NCBI RefSeq assembly: GCF_050624435.1
Contig: NC_134536.1
Coordinates: forward strand, 4,902,758 to 4,966,757
Origin: Tenrec ecaudatus
Taxonomy: Eukaryota; Chordata; Mammalia; Afrosoricida; Tenrecidae
DNA: 64,000 bases
Direction: 5' to 3'
Both the position numbers and the translations under genes were made by a program. Within the stretch, counting starts at the first letter, position 1, and the number at the start of each line of letters is the position of its first letter. This document shows positions 22,451 through 33,375 of the stretch, piece by piece. The notes beneath the pieces are model-generated. The model ran no database searches and was not told where the DNA came from. It was given only the letters and a program-made list of their open reading frames with translations.

Positions 22451-22794
22451 TTGTACATCTCGCCTCTACCATGGTTCATTCTCCCTCCCAGCAGTCCTCC
22501 TTCTGCTTAAGTGCCTGCGGGTACATCTCACTAAGCATTCAGCTCAGATCACCCCAAAGAGCAAAGCTAATAGCTTCCTTAGGTCATGTCTTCTTTGTTT
22601 GTGTGGCATTTGCATTACACACATGATGTCGAAACCACAGTACACTTAATGGCCTAATGGGCTGCATTTAAATTCAAGTAATATTTCCATGTATCTAAAA
22701 GGCAATCCATTAAGTTTCTGTAAAATTAATTTCTTGAAAAAAAATTCACCACAACTCTACTTGGAAAACTGCTCTCAATAATTATGCCATAGAT
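22451..22794. other. Unassigned sequence
   Basis: Ends in AT-rich DNA just before an L1 3' end. Nothing recognised. Confidence 0.4.
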
Positions 22795-22876
22795 TTTAAA
22801 AATTATTTTATTGGGGGTGCATACAGCTCTTATCACAATCCATACATCCATCCATGTGTCAAGCACCTTTGTACTT
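22795..22876 (-). repeat. Short L1 3' end
   Basis: About 80 bp of inverted L1 terminus ('ttattttattgggggtgcat', 'cacaatccatacatccatcc') directly before a second, longer inverted L1 3' end: two independent insertions at nearly the same place. Confidence 0.8.
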
Positions 22877-24866
22877 TAAAAAAAATTGTTTTATTAGGGG
22901 CTCATACAACCCTTATCACAATCCATACATACGTCGATTGTGTAAAGCCCATTTGTACATTCACCCTCGTCATTCTCAAAACATTTGCTCTCCACTTAAG
23001 CCCCTGGCATCAGGTCCTCATTGTTCCCCCTCCCTCCCCGCTCCCTCCTCCCTCATGAACCCTTGATAATTTATAAATTATTATTTTATCATATTTTGCA
23101 CAGTCCAGCGTCTCCCTTCACTCACTTTTCTGTTGTCCGTCCCCCAGGGAGGAGGTTTTATGTAGATCTTTATAATTGATTTCCCCTTTCCAACCAACCC
23201 ACCCTCCCTCCACCCTCCCAGTATCGCCACTCGCACCACTGGTCCTGAAGGGATCATCCACCCTGGATTCCCTATGTTTCCAGTTCTTATCTGTAGCAGT
23301 GTACATCCTCTGGTCTAGTCAGATTTGTAAGGTAGAATTGGGATCATGATAGTGGGGGTGGGGTGGGGAGGGAAGCATTTAGGAACTAGAGGAAAGTTGT
23401 GTGCTTCATTGTTGCTACATCACACCCCGACTGGCTAGTCTCCCCCCCAAGACCCTTCTGTTAGGGGATGTTCAGTGGCCTACAAATGGGCTTTGAGTCT
23501 CCACTCTGCATTCCCCTCCTCATTCACAATGATATGATTTTTTTGTTCTGATGATGCCTGATACCTGATCCCTTCAACACCTCATGATCGCACAGGCTGG
23601 TGTGCTTCTTCCATGTGGGCTTTGTTGCTTTTGAGCTAGATGGCCACTTGTTTACCTTCAAGCCTTTAAGACTCCAGATGCTATATCTTTTGATAGCTGG
23701 ACACCATCAGCTTTCTCACCACATTTGCTTATTCACCAGCTTTGTCTTCAGTGATTGTGTCGGGAAGTTGAGCATCATGGAATGCCAGTTTAATAGAACA
23801 AAGCATTCCTGCATTGAGGTAGTACTTGAGTGGAGGCCCAATGTCCATCTGCTACCTTAATACTAAACCTATAACTATATGCACACAGATATATTTCCCC
23901 ATCCTCATGTATAAATATAATTTACATGTGTACATGCCTTTATTTGAACCTCTATAAATGCCCTCTGCCTCCTAGCTCTTTCCTCTATTTCCTTTGACTT
24001 TCCTCTTGTCCCACCATCATGCTCAGTCTTCATTTGATTTTCAGTAATTCCTCTTGGTTATAATACCCTTGATCACACCCTACCAGGCCTCCTGCACCCT
24101 CCTCACCACCGATTTGTTGTTCCCTTGTCCCTGGGTTTGTTAACACCACTACCTTTACCTCCTACCTCCCCTCTTCAATGTCTCCCCTGAACTTCCGGTC
24201 CCATTGTTTTCTCCTCCAGATTGTTCATCTTATTTAGACAGACCTGTGGAGATAAGAACATGCACAAAAACAAAACAGAGAAAAACCAAGCAACAAAATA
24301 AAATAAAACAACTCCAAGAAGCCAATGACAAAAACCCAAACACAACAACAAGGAAGAAGAGCTTGTAGTTAGTTCAGGGACTGTTTCTTGGCCTTTAGGA
24401 GTGTTTTCTAGTCTAGTCTGTTGGGGCGCCAAGCCCTGGCTCCAAAGTCTATTTTTGGTATTCCCTGGGGACTTCGTTGCTCTGTTCCCCTTGCTGTTCT
24501 GTTCCACACCCTTAGTGTTTTGCCTTGGTGTGATAGGATCAGATCTGGTAGAATTCCCACACTGAGTCTCCACACATGTCCCCTGTAGGGTTATGGGTCA
24601 GTGAGGGATGTCGTGTCTCATAGTGGGGCCGGCCATGTGGTCTTCTCTGTGGATTGGCTGCTCTGAGCAGGAATATCGTCCTCAAGGCTCAGTGGGCCAG
24701 GATGTGCTCCACTCTCTCTTGCTCCCCCTTCATTTGCTCCTGTGTGCTCTGTGCCCTCTCCAAGAGCTGCAGATTCAGTGCTGTCCTCTGAAATAAATTC
24801 TTCTGGGGGAAGGGGCATCTGGCCATGTAGTTGGGATTGGGGCCGGCCCCTCAGACCTCTCTGACA
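22877..24866 (-). repeat. L1 3' UTR, type A, 2 kb
   Basis: Long inverted 3' UTR: tail 'ttgttttattaggggctcat', then 'gacaccatcagctttc' region and, at the far end, 'agttgggattggggccggcc'. Collinear with 38,548-40,550. Truncated before ORF2. Short A-rich patch at 24,260-24,350 is part of the element. Confidence 0.85.
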
Positions 24867-24990
24867 ATAACAACTCTTTACGGGAGTAAGAAGTCTCATC
24901 TTTATCCCGCAGAGCTGCTGGTGGTTTCAAATTGCTGACCTTGTGATTGTCAGCCCAATGTGTAACCACTACTCTACCAAGAATCTTTCT
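24867..24990 (-). repeat. AfroSINE, head half
   Basis: Begins at 'caactctttacgggagtaag' and continues through 'gagctgctggtggtttcaaa' to the head 'aaccactactctaccaagaa'. The tail half is missing where the L1 abuts it. Confidence 0.8.
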
Positions 24991-25825
24991 TCATGAAATA
25001 CAGCACTCCCTGGAAGACTGGAGTTTCAGAGGTAACCATGCAGATGGAACTGATGCCTACGGAAGCAAGAGCCCTGCCATTTGTTTTAACACAAATTGTG
25101 AAAGGAGGTAGCAACCGAAGGAAGCTTGTCCTCTGGGGCCCATGAGAAAGGAGGGACCAGAGATTCAAAAGTAGGATATAGACATTCTCCTTTGCCACGA
25201 GACCAGAAGAACTGGATGGTGCCCAACTCCCAAGACTTAAGATTTTTATCCAAGAGTCTCCAGAGTCTTTTCTACAGAAGAATCCTGATCACAAATGTTG
25301 GGGGGTGGGGGTCTTTGTGGAGCAGCATTTCATTTTCTCCTGGAACCCAGATATTCCCCAGTTACTGGGCCGGGATGAACCCTCGACACTATTGCACCAT
25401 GATCATCTTGAAACCAAAAGTACTGCCTGAAATCTTATATAAATGAAAGAACAATTTACCCCCACTACTAAAGAGTGCCTTCCTCGGGGATCACATCAAC
25501 AACATTCACTAGGGAATGGTTAGAGAAGAAACGTAGGAGCAGTGAGCTTCTGTGCAGAGTAATCAGGAAAAGGCAGTGTGAATGAGCACAGAGCTTGAAG
25601 AACGTGCTCAGCATCATGGAACTGAGCTTGTGGGCATTGTTTGAAGGGATGGGCTCTGTAGTATGGATTCTCAGTAAAAACAAAAACAAAATAAATCACT
25701 TGAAATGCTAGCAATAACGGGTTCACCCACTCCATTCAAGTGGGACCATGAACTTGGTGTTGTGTTGACACGATGATGTCTAAAGGGGTGTCCCCCTGGC
25801 ACTGCTTCTCCGTGGACTCCTAAGC
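24991..25825. other. Mostly unassigned; family 'R' fragment at 25,199
   Basis: The only recognisable block is 'gagaccagaagaactggatg' at 25,199-25,218, also seen at 13,639 and inverted at 30,123. The rest is unassigned. Confidence 0.4.
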
Positions 25826-25895
25826 CTTGGAAACTCACGCACTGCTATTGAGTAAATTCTGACTGCACAGAGTTTCCAAGTTCTAAATTATCTCT
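25826..25895 (-). repeat. AfroSINE tail with characteristic deletion
   Basis: Shares a 42 bp block (25,839-25,880) with 27,375-27,416 without a mismatch, including loss of the roughly 30 bp between the 'gactc' and 'gtttccaag' parts of the SINE. Confidence 0.7.
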
Positions 25896-26261
25896 CTCAA
25901 CCCCTTGGGGAAGCCTACTTTCTGACTTCCCCTTCCATCCACGAGAAAGCCAGGCTTAAAACATTGAGAGGGAGGGCTAAATCTGAAGATGCCCTCTTTG
26001 AGAAGAAGGGTTAGCCCCTTCTTCCATTTATAGGTGAAAAATTATCTTTGTGCTTTGCTATTCTTAGAAAATGCAGACAAGTGGAGGAGAGAATTCTAAT
26101 GTGACCCCAGCCTGTAGGTGGAGGGGAGACTCACACCATCAACATGTTCATGTCTACCCTTCCAAGTCTAGTTTTATAGAGGGGGGTACTCATCCGTAGA
26201 TGAGTAGCTGCCTCTCTGAAGAGAGTGGTAGCTACATAGATTCGGGGAGGGCGTGGTGTTA
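25896..26261. other. Unassigned sequence
   Basis: Nothing recognised. Confidence 0.4.
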
Positions 26262-26408
26262 AAACCCTCTGCCATCGAGTCAATGCTGCCTCATAGTGAC
26301 CCTTTAGGACTGAGTAGAAATTCCCCTTGTGAGTTTCCAAGGCTGTAAATTCTTACAGGAATAGACAGCTTTATCTTTCTCCCATGGAGCTGCCGTGTCA
26401 ATTGCTCC
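26262..26408 (-). repeat. AfroSINE, tail half
   Basis: Blocks 'ctctgccatcgagtcaatgc', 'ctcatagtgaccctttagga' and 'ctttatctttctcccatgga' in inverted order; the head is absent. Confidence 0.85.
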
Positions 26409-27374
26409 TTGTCCTTAAAATTATAGTGTGTACATGTGCCTGCAGTTTTTCAGATGAGAACGTGATTGTTGTTCTGGAGAACTAAGTAACTTTGTATTCC
26501 GATAAGATGTCAAGTTAAGAGAAAAATCACAAGAGAAGTTCAATGATTTTTTTCACCAGTTGAAATGATTGCAAACACTTTTGCCCCATCTGCTTTATTA
26601 TTCGCATGCTCTCTCCCTCTTTATGTCTGCTCACATATTTTCCCAAATCGTCTGAGAATCAATTGCCGTCATCATGCCCGTTAGTCCCCAGACACCTCAG
26701 GATGTGCTTCCTAAGAATAAAAACACTCTCTTACAAAGCCACTGCTAAAACTCAACATCAGAGACTGAAATGGTGGTCCAGAGACCAGGTCCATTGCCAA
26801 GTGCCTTCATTCATCTTGATACGATGTTTCTAGCTATTGCTCTTACCCCCATCCAGCACCATCCTCCATTGGGAGAATGACGGAATGCCTGCGTCATCGC
26901 CCACCAGAGGGAAAGCCATTCTCCTCGCTGAATGCTTGCTTCATCATGTTCCTTTTCTAGAAGTCATGCAATTGTGGATGGCTTTGTATTAAAGTCTTTA
27001 TCCCAACCCCTTTAGATAATTTTCTCAGACTAGATTAATAGGATCAACCATTTGCGCAGGTCAAACTGATAAAATAGCAGGTCATTTCATTTGTTTCAAA
27101 GTATTTGAAAAGTGGAATAAGTCAGACAAAGGAAATTATGAAGGCATTTGTCGAGTGCTATCAAACTGGACTTCAGAAAGATTACACTTTGATCTTCCCT
27201 AGAACATGGGGGCGCCCCAGTCCTTTCATCTCCATTAGTTCTGGAAATTGGTATTTTAAAAGTCTTTGTTAAGTTAGGGTGTGGTAGGACAGGGGAGATC
27301 ATGTTGTCATCGTCTTAATTTATAGTTCTTTCTAAAGAGAGGGCTTGAGAATGTTTAAGGTATAAATTCAAAAT
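26409..27374. other. Mostly unassigned; possible ancient L1 remnant
   Basis: The stretch near 26,700-26,760 ('cctaagaataaaaacactct', 'cttacaaagccact') resembles an ancient mammalian L1 3' region. The rest shows no family or exon. Confidence 0.3.
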
Positions 27375-27500
27375 GCACTGCTATTGAGTAAATTCTGACT
27401 GCACAGAGTTTCCAAGACATAAATCTTTATGGAGCTAACAGCCTCACCTGTCTCCTGCAGAACAGCTGGTTGGTTTGAACAGCTGACCTCACAGCAAGCC
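27375..27500 (-). repeat. AfroSINE with characteristic deletion
   Basis: Same 42 bp block as 25,839-25,880, then 'ctcctgcagaacagctggtt' of the tRNA-related part. Head decayed. Confidence 0.75.
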
Positions 27501-27829
27501 AGCAGCACCGAGGCAAATTGGTTATTTTGGCCTTTCACCTATTTTTCCCCTTACTGGCATTTTCTGCATTATAAAATTCCGTTTAGAACTTCTATAGGTT
27601 CGAGAATTGAATATTTCTCCATTCAGGTGTCTCCTGAGATGTAACTACAAAGCTTAGCTTCCTCTCTGTCTTAAGGATCCAGCCTACTAGGTCAACCTAC
27701 AGCCTGGGAGGCTGATCCTACATCTCTGCCACAAGAGCGCAGACCGCAGTGGATGTGCAGTGAAACCTGTTGGTGAGGGTCCGTGGGAAAATGTCAGCAG
27801 TCACGTCTATTCGTGCAGACTCACTGGAT
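27501..27829. other. Unassigned sequence
   Basis: Nothing recognised, although the 5' end of the following LTR may reach into it. Confidence 0.35.
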
Positions 27830-28204
27830 TAACCAATTTTCTGTTGTCCTCTCGGGGTCCACCAGACAAGGACAAAACTGTAGAATCATTGGCTCTGCCT
27901 CCTGGCTCCAAGCTGCCCCGCCCAGCCCAGCTTCCCGGGACCTGCAGGTGCTGAGATGCTTGCAACGCCACTGGATCCAAAGACTTTCTGCCCACTGCCC
28001 TCTGATCGTCCTGCATTAGGCATCATTGACTGTGTTTTGTGAGCCTGGAGAAGATTTTAGATTGCTATCATACATATGGGCTAATATCAGGCTTATGGGC
28101 TTGGACTGGATTGGGTTAATGTACAATTACCCTTTATATAAAACGCTCTCTTATACACATATGAGTTTCTAAGGATTTGTTACTCTAGTCTACCCGGACT
28201 AACA
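27830..28204 (+). repeat. LTR 3' part (same group as 46,333)
   Basis: Blocks 'catatgggctaatatcagg', 'gggcttggactggattggg', 'tttatataaaacgctctctt' and terminal 'ctagtctacccggactaaca' match those at 46,700-46,835. The 5' boundary and a target duplication were not found. Confidence 0.65.
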
Positions 28205-29060
28205 TCATGCCTCACTCTCCTAGTGGTCACAGAATAATTAAGTCATCTCTCTGTCATGTAAGTAAACACCTGCATGTGTTTCAGAAAACACAAATCAGAA
28301 AAGTTAACCTAGCCGAAAGGACGCCTCTCCTCCCTCGGGGGTCACCCCGAGAATGTGGGGTACTCTTAGGGGGTCACTCCTTCAAGGAAAAGGAGAGCAT
28401 GCCATGCTCTGGGGAGCAGATGCAGAGCCTGAAAATAAAGACCGCATGACAGACTAAACGCCTTTGCAAATACCGAGCCCAGGCTTACGCTGGGTGAAGG
28501 AAATGTTTGGGGCTCTGACAAGTTCCAGAACATTCCAACCCCCAAGAGCCCATTCAGCGAAAAATGAAAAGGCAGGTTTCAAATCCCAGGACCCACTGCT
28601 AGTTCTTTGCGGGGTTTTGTTCTTGTTCTAATCTAATTTCTAATTTAGGTGTGAGGAGCCAGCTGCACCACTTCACGGGTCCCTACACGCGCAGTTCGCT
28701 GATGGGGACCAGTCTTCAGATTGGGCTATGCTTCCTGCTGTCTTTTGTACGTCGTTCCACCACCACTGTCCTCAAGTCCCTACCTCCCAACCTTCCCATC
28801 CCACTGTTGGCTCTGATGCGATCAATCTGACCACCCGGAGATCATTCTTTAAGCGCACACGTGGGAACGCAGGCGAGTTGTTTGCTAGTTAAAGATAAGC
28901 TAGATGTGGGTTCAAAGAACAAACTCAAGGGACACTTTGGGTTTCATGTTTTAAGATGATTTCTGGACAGTTCTCCTGGTGTCAATCCAACCTTGAGGGT
29001 TCCAGAAAACCTGCCTTCCCCTGAGAACTCAAAACTTTGCAGAGGTGTGGGGGGTGTACT
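28205..29060. other. Unassigned intergenic sequence
   Basis: No exon, repeat family or RNA gene recognised. Confidence 0.4.
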
Positions 29061-29065
29061 CCATG

Positions 29066-29304
29066 TGTTAGGCTGTTCCTCTGTGTATTAGACGCAATTT
29101 ATACTGAGAAGTGGCTTACAGAGTTGTAGAAGGATGCAGATGCAGGATTCAGATCCAACAGAAGGTGAAGGGGCAGCGAGAGCTCCCTTCCACTTGAGAT
29201 TTCTCTTACACAAAAGGTCACACCCCCAAGAAGGGGTCATCAGGCTACAGCCTAATTGATAGGTTGGGCTCAAATATGTCCAGTTGACACACACAATGTA
29301 ACCA
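29066..29304 (-). repeat. Short solo LTR (ERVL/MaLR-like)
   Basis: A 239 bp TG...CA unit; inverted it begins 'tggttacattgtgtgtgtca' and contains 'tgatgaccccttcttggg'. Flanks CCATG (29,061-29,065) and TCATG (29,305-29,309) match at four of five bases. Confidence 0.55.
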
Positions 29305-29309
29305 TCATG

Positions 29310-29689
29310 TCCAGCACGATATCTAGGTATGGCAGGGGATATTGTGCATTTAATTTTGCTGCAGATGCATCCATGAATGTCTTGGAGCGTACAGGGAGAA
29401 AAGCTTTGAAAACTTCTCAGACAGACCTTAAGGGAATGAGTGTCTGGGCCAGGGGTGTCGGGACCACAGTCTGGCAGGAAGCCAAGGTCAATCGACAGAC
29501 ACAGCCTAGTCCACGAAGACTATCTTCTACACCCTACCTTGATGAATAGTAACTGGGGCTTTGAACGCTCGTGAGCAACCATTTGGGGGGACGACCATGT
29601 TGGTTTCTCTCCATCTAGATGAAAGAAGGGTGGTGGAAATTTAAAGCCGCGTGGGAACGGTGAGTGCAGTGAGCCAAGAGATAACGCAA
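29310..29689. other. Unassigned sequence
   Basis: Nothing recognised. Confidence 0.4.
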
Positions 29690-30058
29690 ACATGGCACCC
29701 AGCGACCACTACCGATGGCTTTGAAAAGGATGGCATGAGGAGGTCTGGGTAGAGTGGGAGAATTGTAAAACCCCCAAGACTCTGGCCCTTAGTTGCCCTT
29801 CAGTTTTGGACCTGTAGGCACCCCATGTTAGAATAATCAACCATTTAAGATTACAAAGAGTGGGTGGGGAGACCCAGGGATAGAGGGTGAGGGACGAAGG
29901 AGTGGAAAGAGGGAACGTGGGGAGGCAGTATGATAAGCAATCCACATGGAGAAGACTAGAATAGATGAAGTAGAAACAAAGGTGCATGTGTCATTGCATA
30001 TAAAGCTGATGATCTGTTCTGTAAACTTTCACTTCATGCACAAGAAAATGTTTTTTAT
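29690..30058 (+). repeat. Unnamed interspersed repeat (family 'R'), 3' end
   Basis: Shares 'ctggcccttagttgcccttc' with the copy at 13,805 and ends in 'gttctgtaaactttcacttc' followed by an A-rich tail, which suggests a retroposon 3' end. Confidence 0.5.
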
Positions 30059-31499
30059 TCCCTCAGTTTGGTTATGATTTTTCTAAGGAATCTTTTATCA
30101 AAACATTCAGGAAGGGCAGTGGGGCACCATCCAGTCCTTCTGGTCTCATGGCAACGGAGGCACCAACCACTAGCTTCTAGTGGAATCCCTAAACCCCACA
30201 TTGGTGCCTCTGGTCAAGACTGCTGCAGTCTCCTGCCTTCTTTGCTGACCTGAAATGTGGGGGTCCTGAGTGACAAAGGAAATGGAGGGGGGTGGCGGTC
30301 CCTGGCGTCAGAGTCAGGTGGATTTGGATCTGAATATTGACAGGTCACTCTACATTCTCTACATTTGAGCTTCCTGGCCTGGAAATGGAGTTCATGCGGG
30401 TAACCAGTTCATCAGCTTGTTATAAAGATGAAATCAGTTAGTTCTCAAAGTGTGGGCCCCAGCCAGGGACATCCGCATTACCTGGGAACTCTTAGCCTCA
30501 CACATTCTCAGCCCACTCCCAATCTGCAGCCTCAGAGCCTGGGGGCAGGCACAGGGGTGTTTCCACCAGCCCTTCCTCCTCGTGATTCTGAGACACTGGG
30601 TATAGGAAGCACAGGCTCCTAGTGGGCATCCTCCCTCCCTCCCCTCCCCTTCCCTCCCTCCCCTCCCCTCCTCTCATAACCAGAACGACCGATAGCTGCC
30701 TTCCAGTTCTCATTCCAGATGCTGTTATTCAGTAAGGCACTTCTGTTCTTCACACACAACAGCATGGAGTAACCGGTGCGCGAAAGCCACTCTGACCTAG
30801 GGTGAGTGCAGGGCTACAGAGGACAATCCACTTCTCAGTCGGCTCCTCGGGGCTGTGACACTTTGGAAGCAGGTCACTACGTTTTCTCTTTTATTCTCAG
30901 TAAGCGAAGGTGTGCCCAGCAGGTTTTCCGTGGTACTCCTCTCAGAGCACCATCCTTGACCCTCGGGTTCCTGTTTCCGTTCCTCCTCCTTTCCCGTGGC
31001 CAGCGTGCTGGCTCACACCTTGCTGTGATGCCGACCAGCTTTCAGCAGACCTCCGGGTGGAAACTACCTAGGAAGGAAGGAGGGGGCCCAGCTTCCAAAA
31101 GTCGGCCAAAGAAAAACCGATGGGCCACAAGAGTGTCATCCCCAACAGACCCCATGGAGGGCATAGGGCCAAACAGGGTCTGCTTCCATGATGCTTCAGG
31201 ACCCCACAACCACAGCTCACAACAACCAGCACCTGTGGTCCACACCCTGCAGCCCAAGACCCTGCAGCATCATACCCTGAAACCTATAGCTTGCACACCC
31301 ACCCCCAACAACCTCCCACCTTACACCACACCCCTACAGTCCACAGTCTGCAGCCCACATCCTTCGACCCCACCCCCAGGTGAAGGATCTCAGGTCACCA
31401 AAGGGGCTTTCCTGGTGGTAATTTTCAGTGGAAGCAAAGCACTGCTCTCCGACCTGGTATTAACTAGATCGAGGAAGCCGTGGCTTGAGCAAAAGCAAT
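30059..31499. other. Unassigned, with a pyrimidine tract and a degenerate tandem
   Basis: Holds the inverted 'R' core at 30,123-30,146, a C/T-only tract at 30,629-30,676 and a C-rich degenerate tandem around 31,200-31,375 (units like 'ccctgcagccca'). A 231-codon open frame at 30,806-31,501 lies across this tandem and has no protein features. Confidence 0.4.
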
Positions 31500-31880
31500 A
31501 GAGAGAGGAAGGAGACCAGATGGGAGCGGCACATATAAAGATGATTAAGCTTGTTAAAATAAAAGCCCTTAATGGAATAAATTGTGCTGGCAATAAGCAC
31601 AAATTGGCAACATCTTTCTCAGGTTCAGCTATCTGCTAGGATGACAATTCCCACTATTGATTACATATAATTATTAAAACCTTTTCCCCAAATGAAATGC
31701 AAACGCGTCTTCTGCATGGCAGACTGTTATTAACTCATACAGTGAAGTAATCTTAGCAAGCATCATGCTCGGAAAGAGAAAAGTGATTTGGCGTTTCACT
31801 TTTAAACAATACAAACAGTCCCCAGTGATACAAAGGGGATTTAAATGACGCCATTACAATATAAGATGCCAATTCAAAGT
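31500..31880. promoter_or_regulatory. Candidate conserved non-coding element
   Basis: About 380 bp of repeat-free, AT-rich, CpG-poor sequence with several homeodomain-type cores ('ccttaatgg', 'gattacatataattatt', 'gttattaact') and an octamer-like 'atgaaatgcaaac'. It sits in a gene desert next to a developmental regulator and looks unlike the neutral DNA around it. Conservation is inferred, not measured. Confidence 0.35.
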
Positions 31881-32211
31881 GATATTGTCCCATGACTGCA
31901 GCTTCCAAGGCACGCGTCAAAAATCTGAATATTCAAGAAAAAGCAGAGGAAAGGGGTCCCGTGAGCATGCTAGGCTGAAGGCCAAGCTTCCCTGGGGTTC
32001 ACAAGACCCCACCTCCAGCCTCTTCTTTCCCCACATCCAGCCCTCACTTCTAAACTCTGCATGGAGAAAGATGGGAACATGGAGTGGGGTGGCATCTGAG
32101 CCCCCCTGACTTCACACAGAGGGACTTCACAAGAGGGTCAAACTCAGCATCAGTCTAATGCTGATGCCCATGAGGTGGGGCTCAGCTATGCCTCCACCCT
32201 ATAATTTCTTT
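31881..32211. other. Unassigned sequence
   Basis: Nothing recognised. Confidence 0.4.
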
Positions 32212-32950
32212 TCATCAATTCTGACACCAGTTATCCCCTCCCACAGCACTCTGCTGGGTTCTACCATCCATTGCAGCGGCCACACAGAACTCACAGGCCA
32301 GACTCACGACTATAGGGCTGATCAGGGAAGGTAACAGGTTACAAATCAGGATCAGACATGGTCAGGATACAGTTCTTCAGTCAGGATAGCCTGTTCCCAG
32401 CCATGCCTGCACACCTCTCTCTGGTCCTTGAACTCTCTGCCATGCAGTCCCTTGGCCTCAAGCAGGTGTCACAAAACCCCTTTAGCAATGCTGATCAATG
32501 CCGAAAGTCACTTCACTCCGTGCAAGCTTCATCCCCGGGCCTTTTGGTCCATGGGTCAGCAAGCCTAGCTTCCCCACTTAAGTGGCAGGAGGTGCCCCAC
32601 TATGCAAGTGAGCATCCTGCCTGACGGCAGTCTGCTTTGCTTGCTGTGTGGGCCAGGAAGCCTGCTGCTCCGGCTCTGCCCTGCCTGCCGCTCTTACGCC
32701 TGCTGCTTCCTCCTGACCATCCCACTGCTGCTTCTCCAGTGCCCAGTCCTCTGTCTCCTGCACCCAAGAGGGTCAGCTTGGGGACTTCAGGGTCTAAAGG
32801 ACATACTCTGTTATTGTCTCTCCTTTTTTAATAGTCAGTCCCCCATTCCTGCTTCTTAGATGGCTCATCTTCTACCATGTGGGAAAGCAAAACTGACCAA
32901 TCCCCATGTCAGTGTCCCATAAACCCTATTTGCATGGTCCCACCCAGTCA
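32212..32950 (-). repeat. ERVL-like LTR with primer-binding-site remnant
   Basis: On the minus strand an LTR-like stretch of about 720 bp ends at 32,231 and is followed by 'ggtgtcagaa', the start of a tRNA-Leu-type primer site used by ERVL-class elements. The rest of the internal region is absent or unrecognisable. Ends are approximate. Confidence 0.45.
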
Positions 32951-32954
32951 ACCA

Positions 32955-33147
32955 GGGAGCCCTGGTGGCAGAGTGGGTTACATATTGGGCTGCTGGCCAC
33001 AAAGTCGGCAATTGGAAACCACCATCCACTCCAAGGGAGCGAGATGAGGCTTTCTACTCCATAAAGATGGACGGTTTCTGAAAGCACCAGAGCAGCTCTA
33101 TTCTGTACTATAGCGTTGCTATACGTCTCGAGGACCCTATGGCAGGG
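32955..33147 (+). repeat. AfroSINE
   Basis: Full head 'gggagccctggtggcagagt', then 'gggctgctggccacaaagtc', then a degraded tail. First of two same-strand copies. Confidence 0.9.
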
Positions 33148-33162
33148 AGGGACGCAGCCAAC

Positions 33163-33375
33163 AAGGAGCCGTGGTGGTGTCCAGGGTTACATGTTGAGCT
33201 GCTAACCACAAGGTCAACAGTTCAAATCCACCAGCTGCTTCACAGAGGAAAAAGGAGGCTTCCTTTTCCAGTAAAAGTTTCCGGGCTCAGAAACCCACAG
33301 GGTAGCCCTACTCTGCCTTTCTATAGGGCCCCCGTGAATCAACTTTGACTCGGTGGCCATGATCTTGCGTTTTGA
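33163..33375 (+). repeat. AfroSINE
   Basis: Second copy 16 bp after the first: 'gagctgctaaccacaaggtc', 'cagaaacccacagggtagcc', tail 'aatcaactttgactcgg'. The copies differ too much to be a recent tandem duplication. Confidence 0.9.

Noticed and set aside
31042-31257. Antisense exon candidate
   Set aside because: Within C-rich tandem; no flanking splice sites in phase.
30806-31501. 231-codon open frame, plus strand
   Set aside because: Low-complexity C-rich tandem keeps it open; no domain, signal or splice context.
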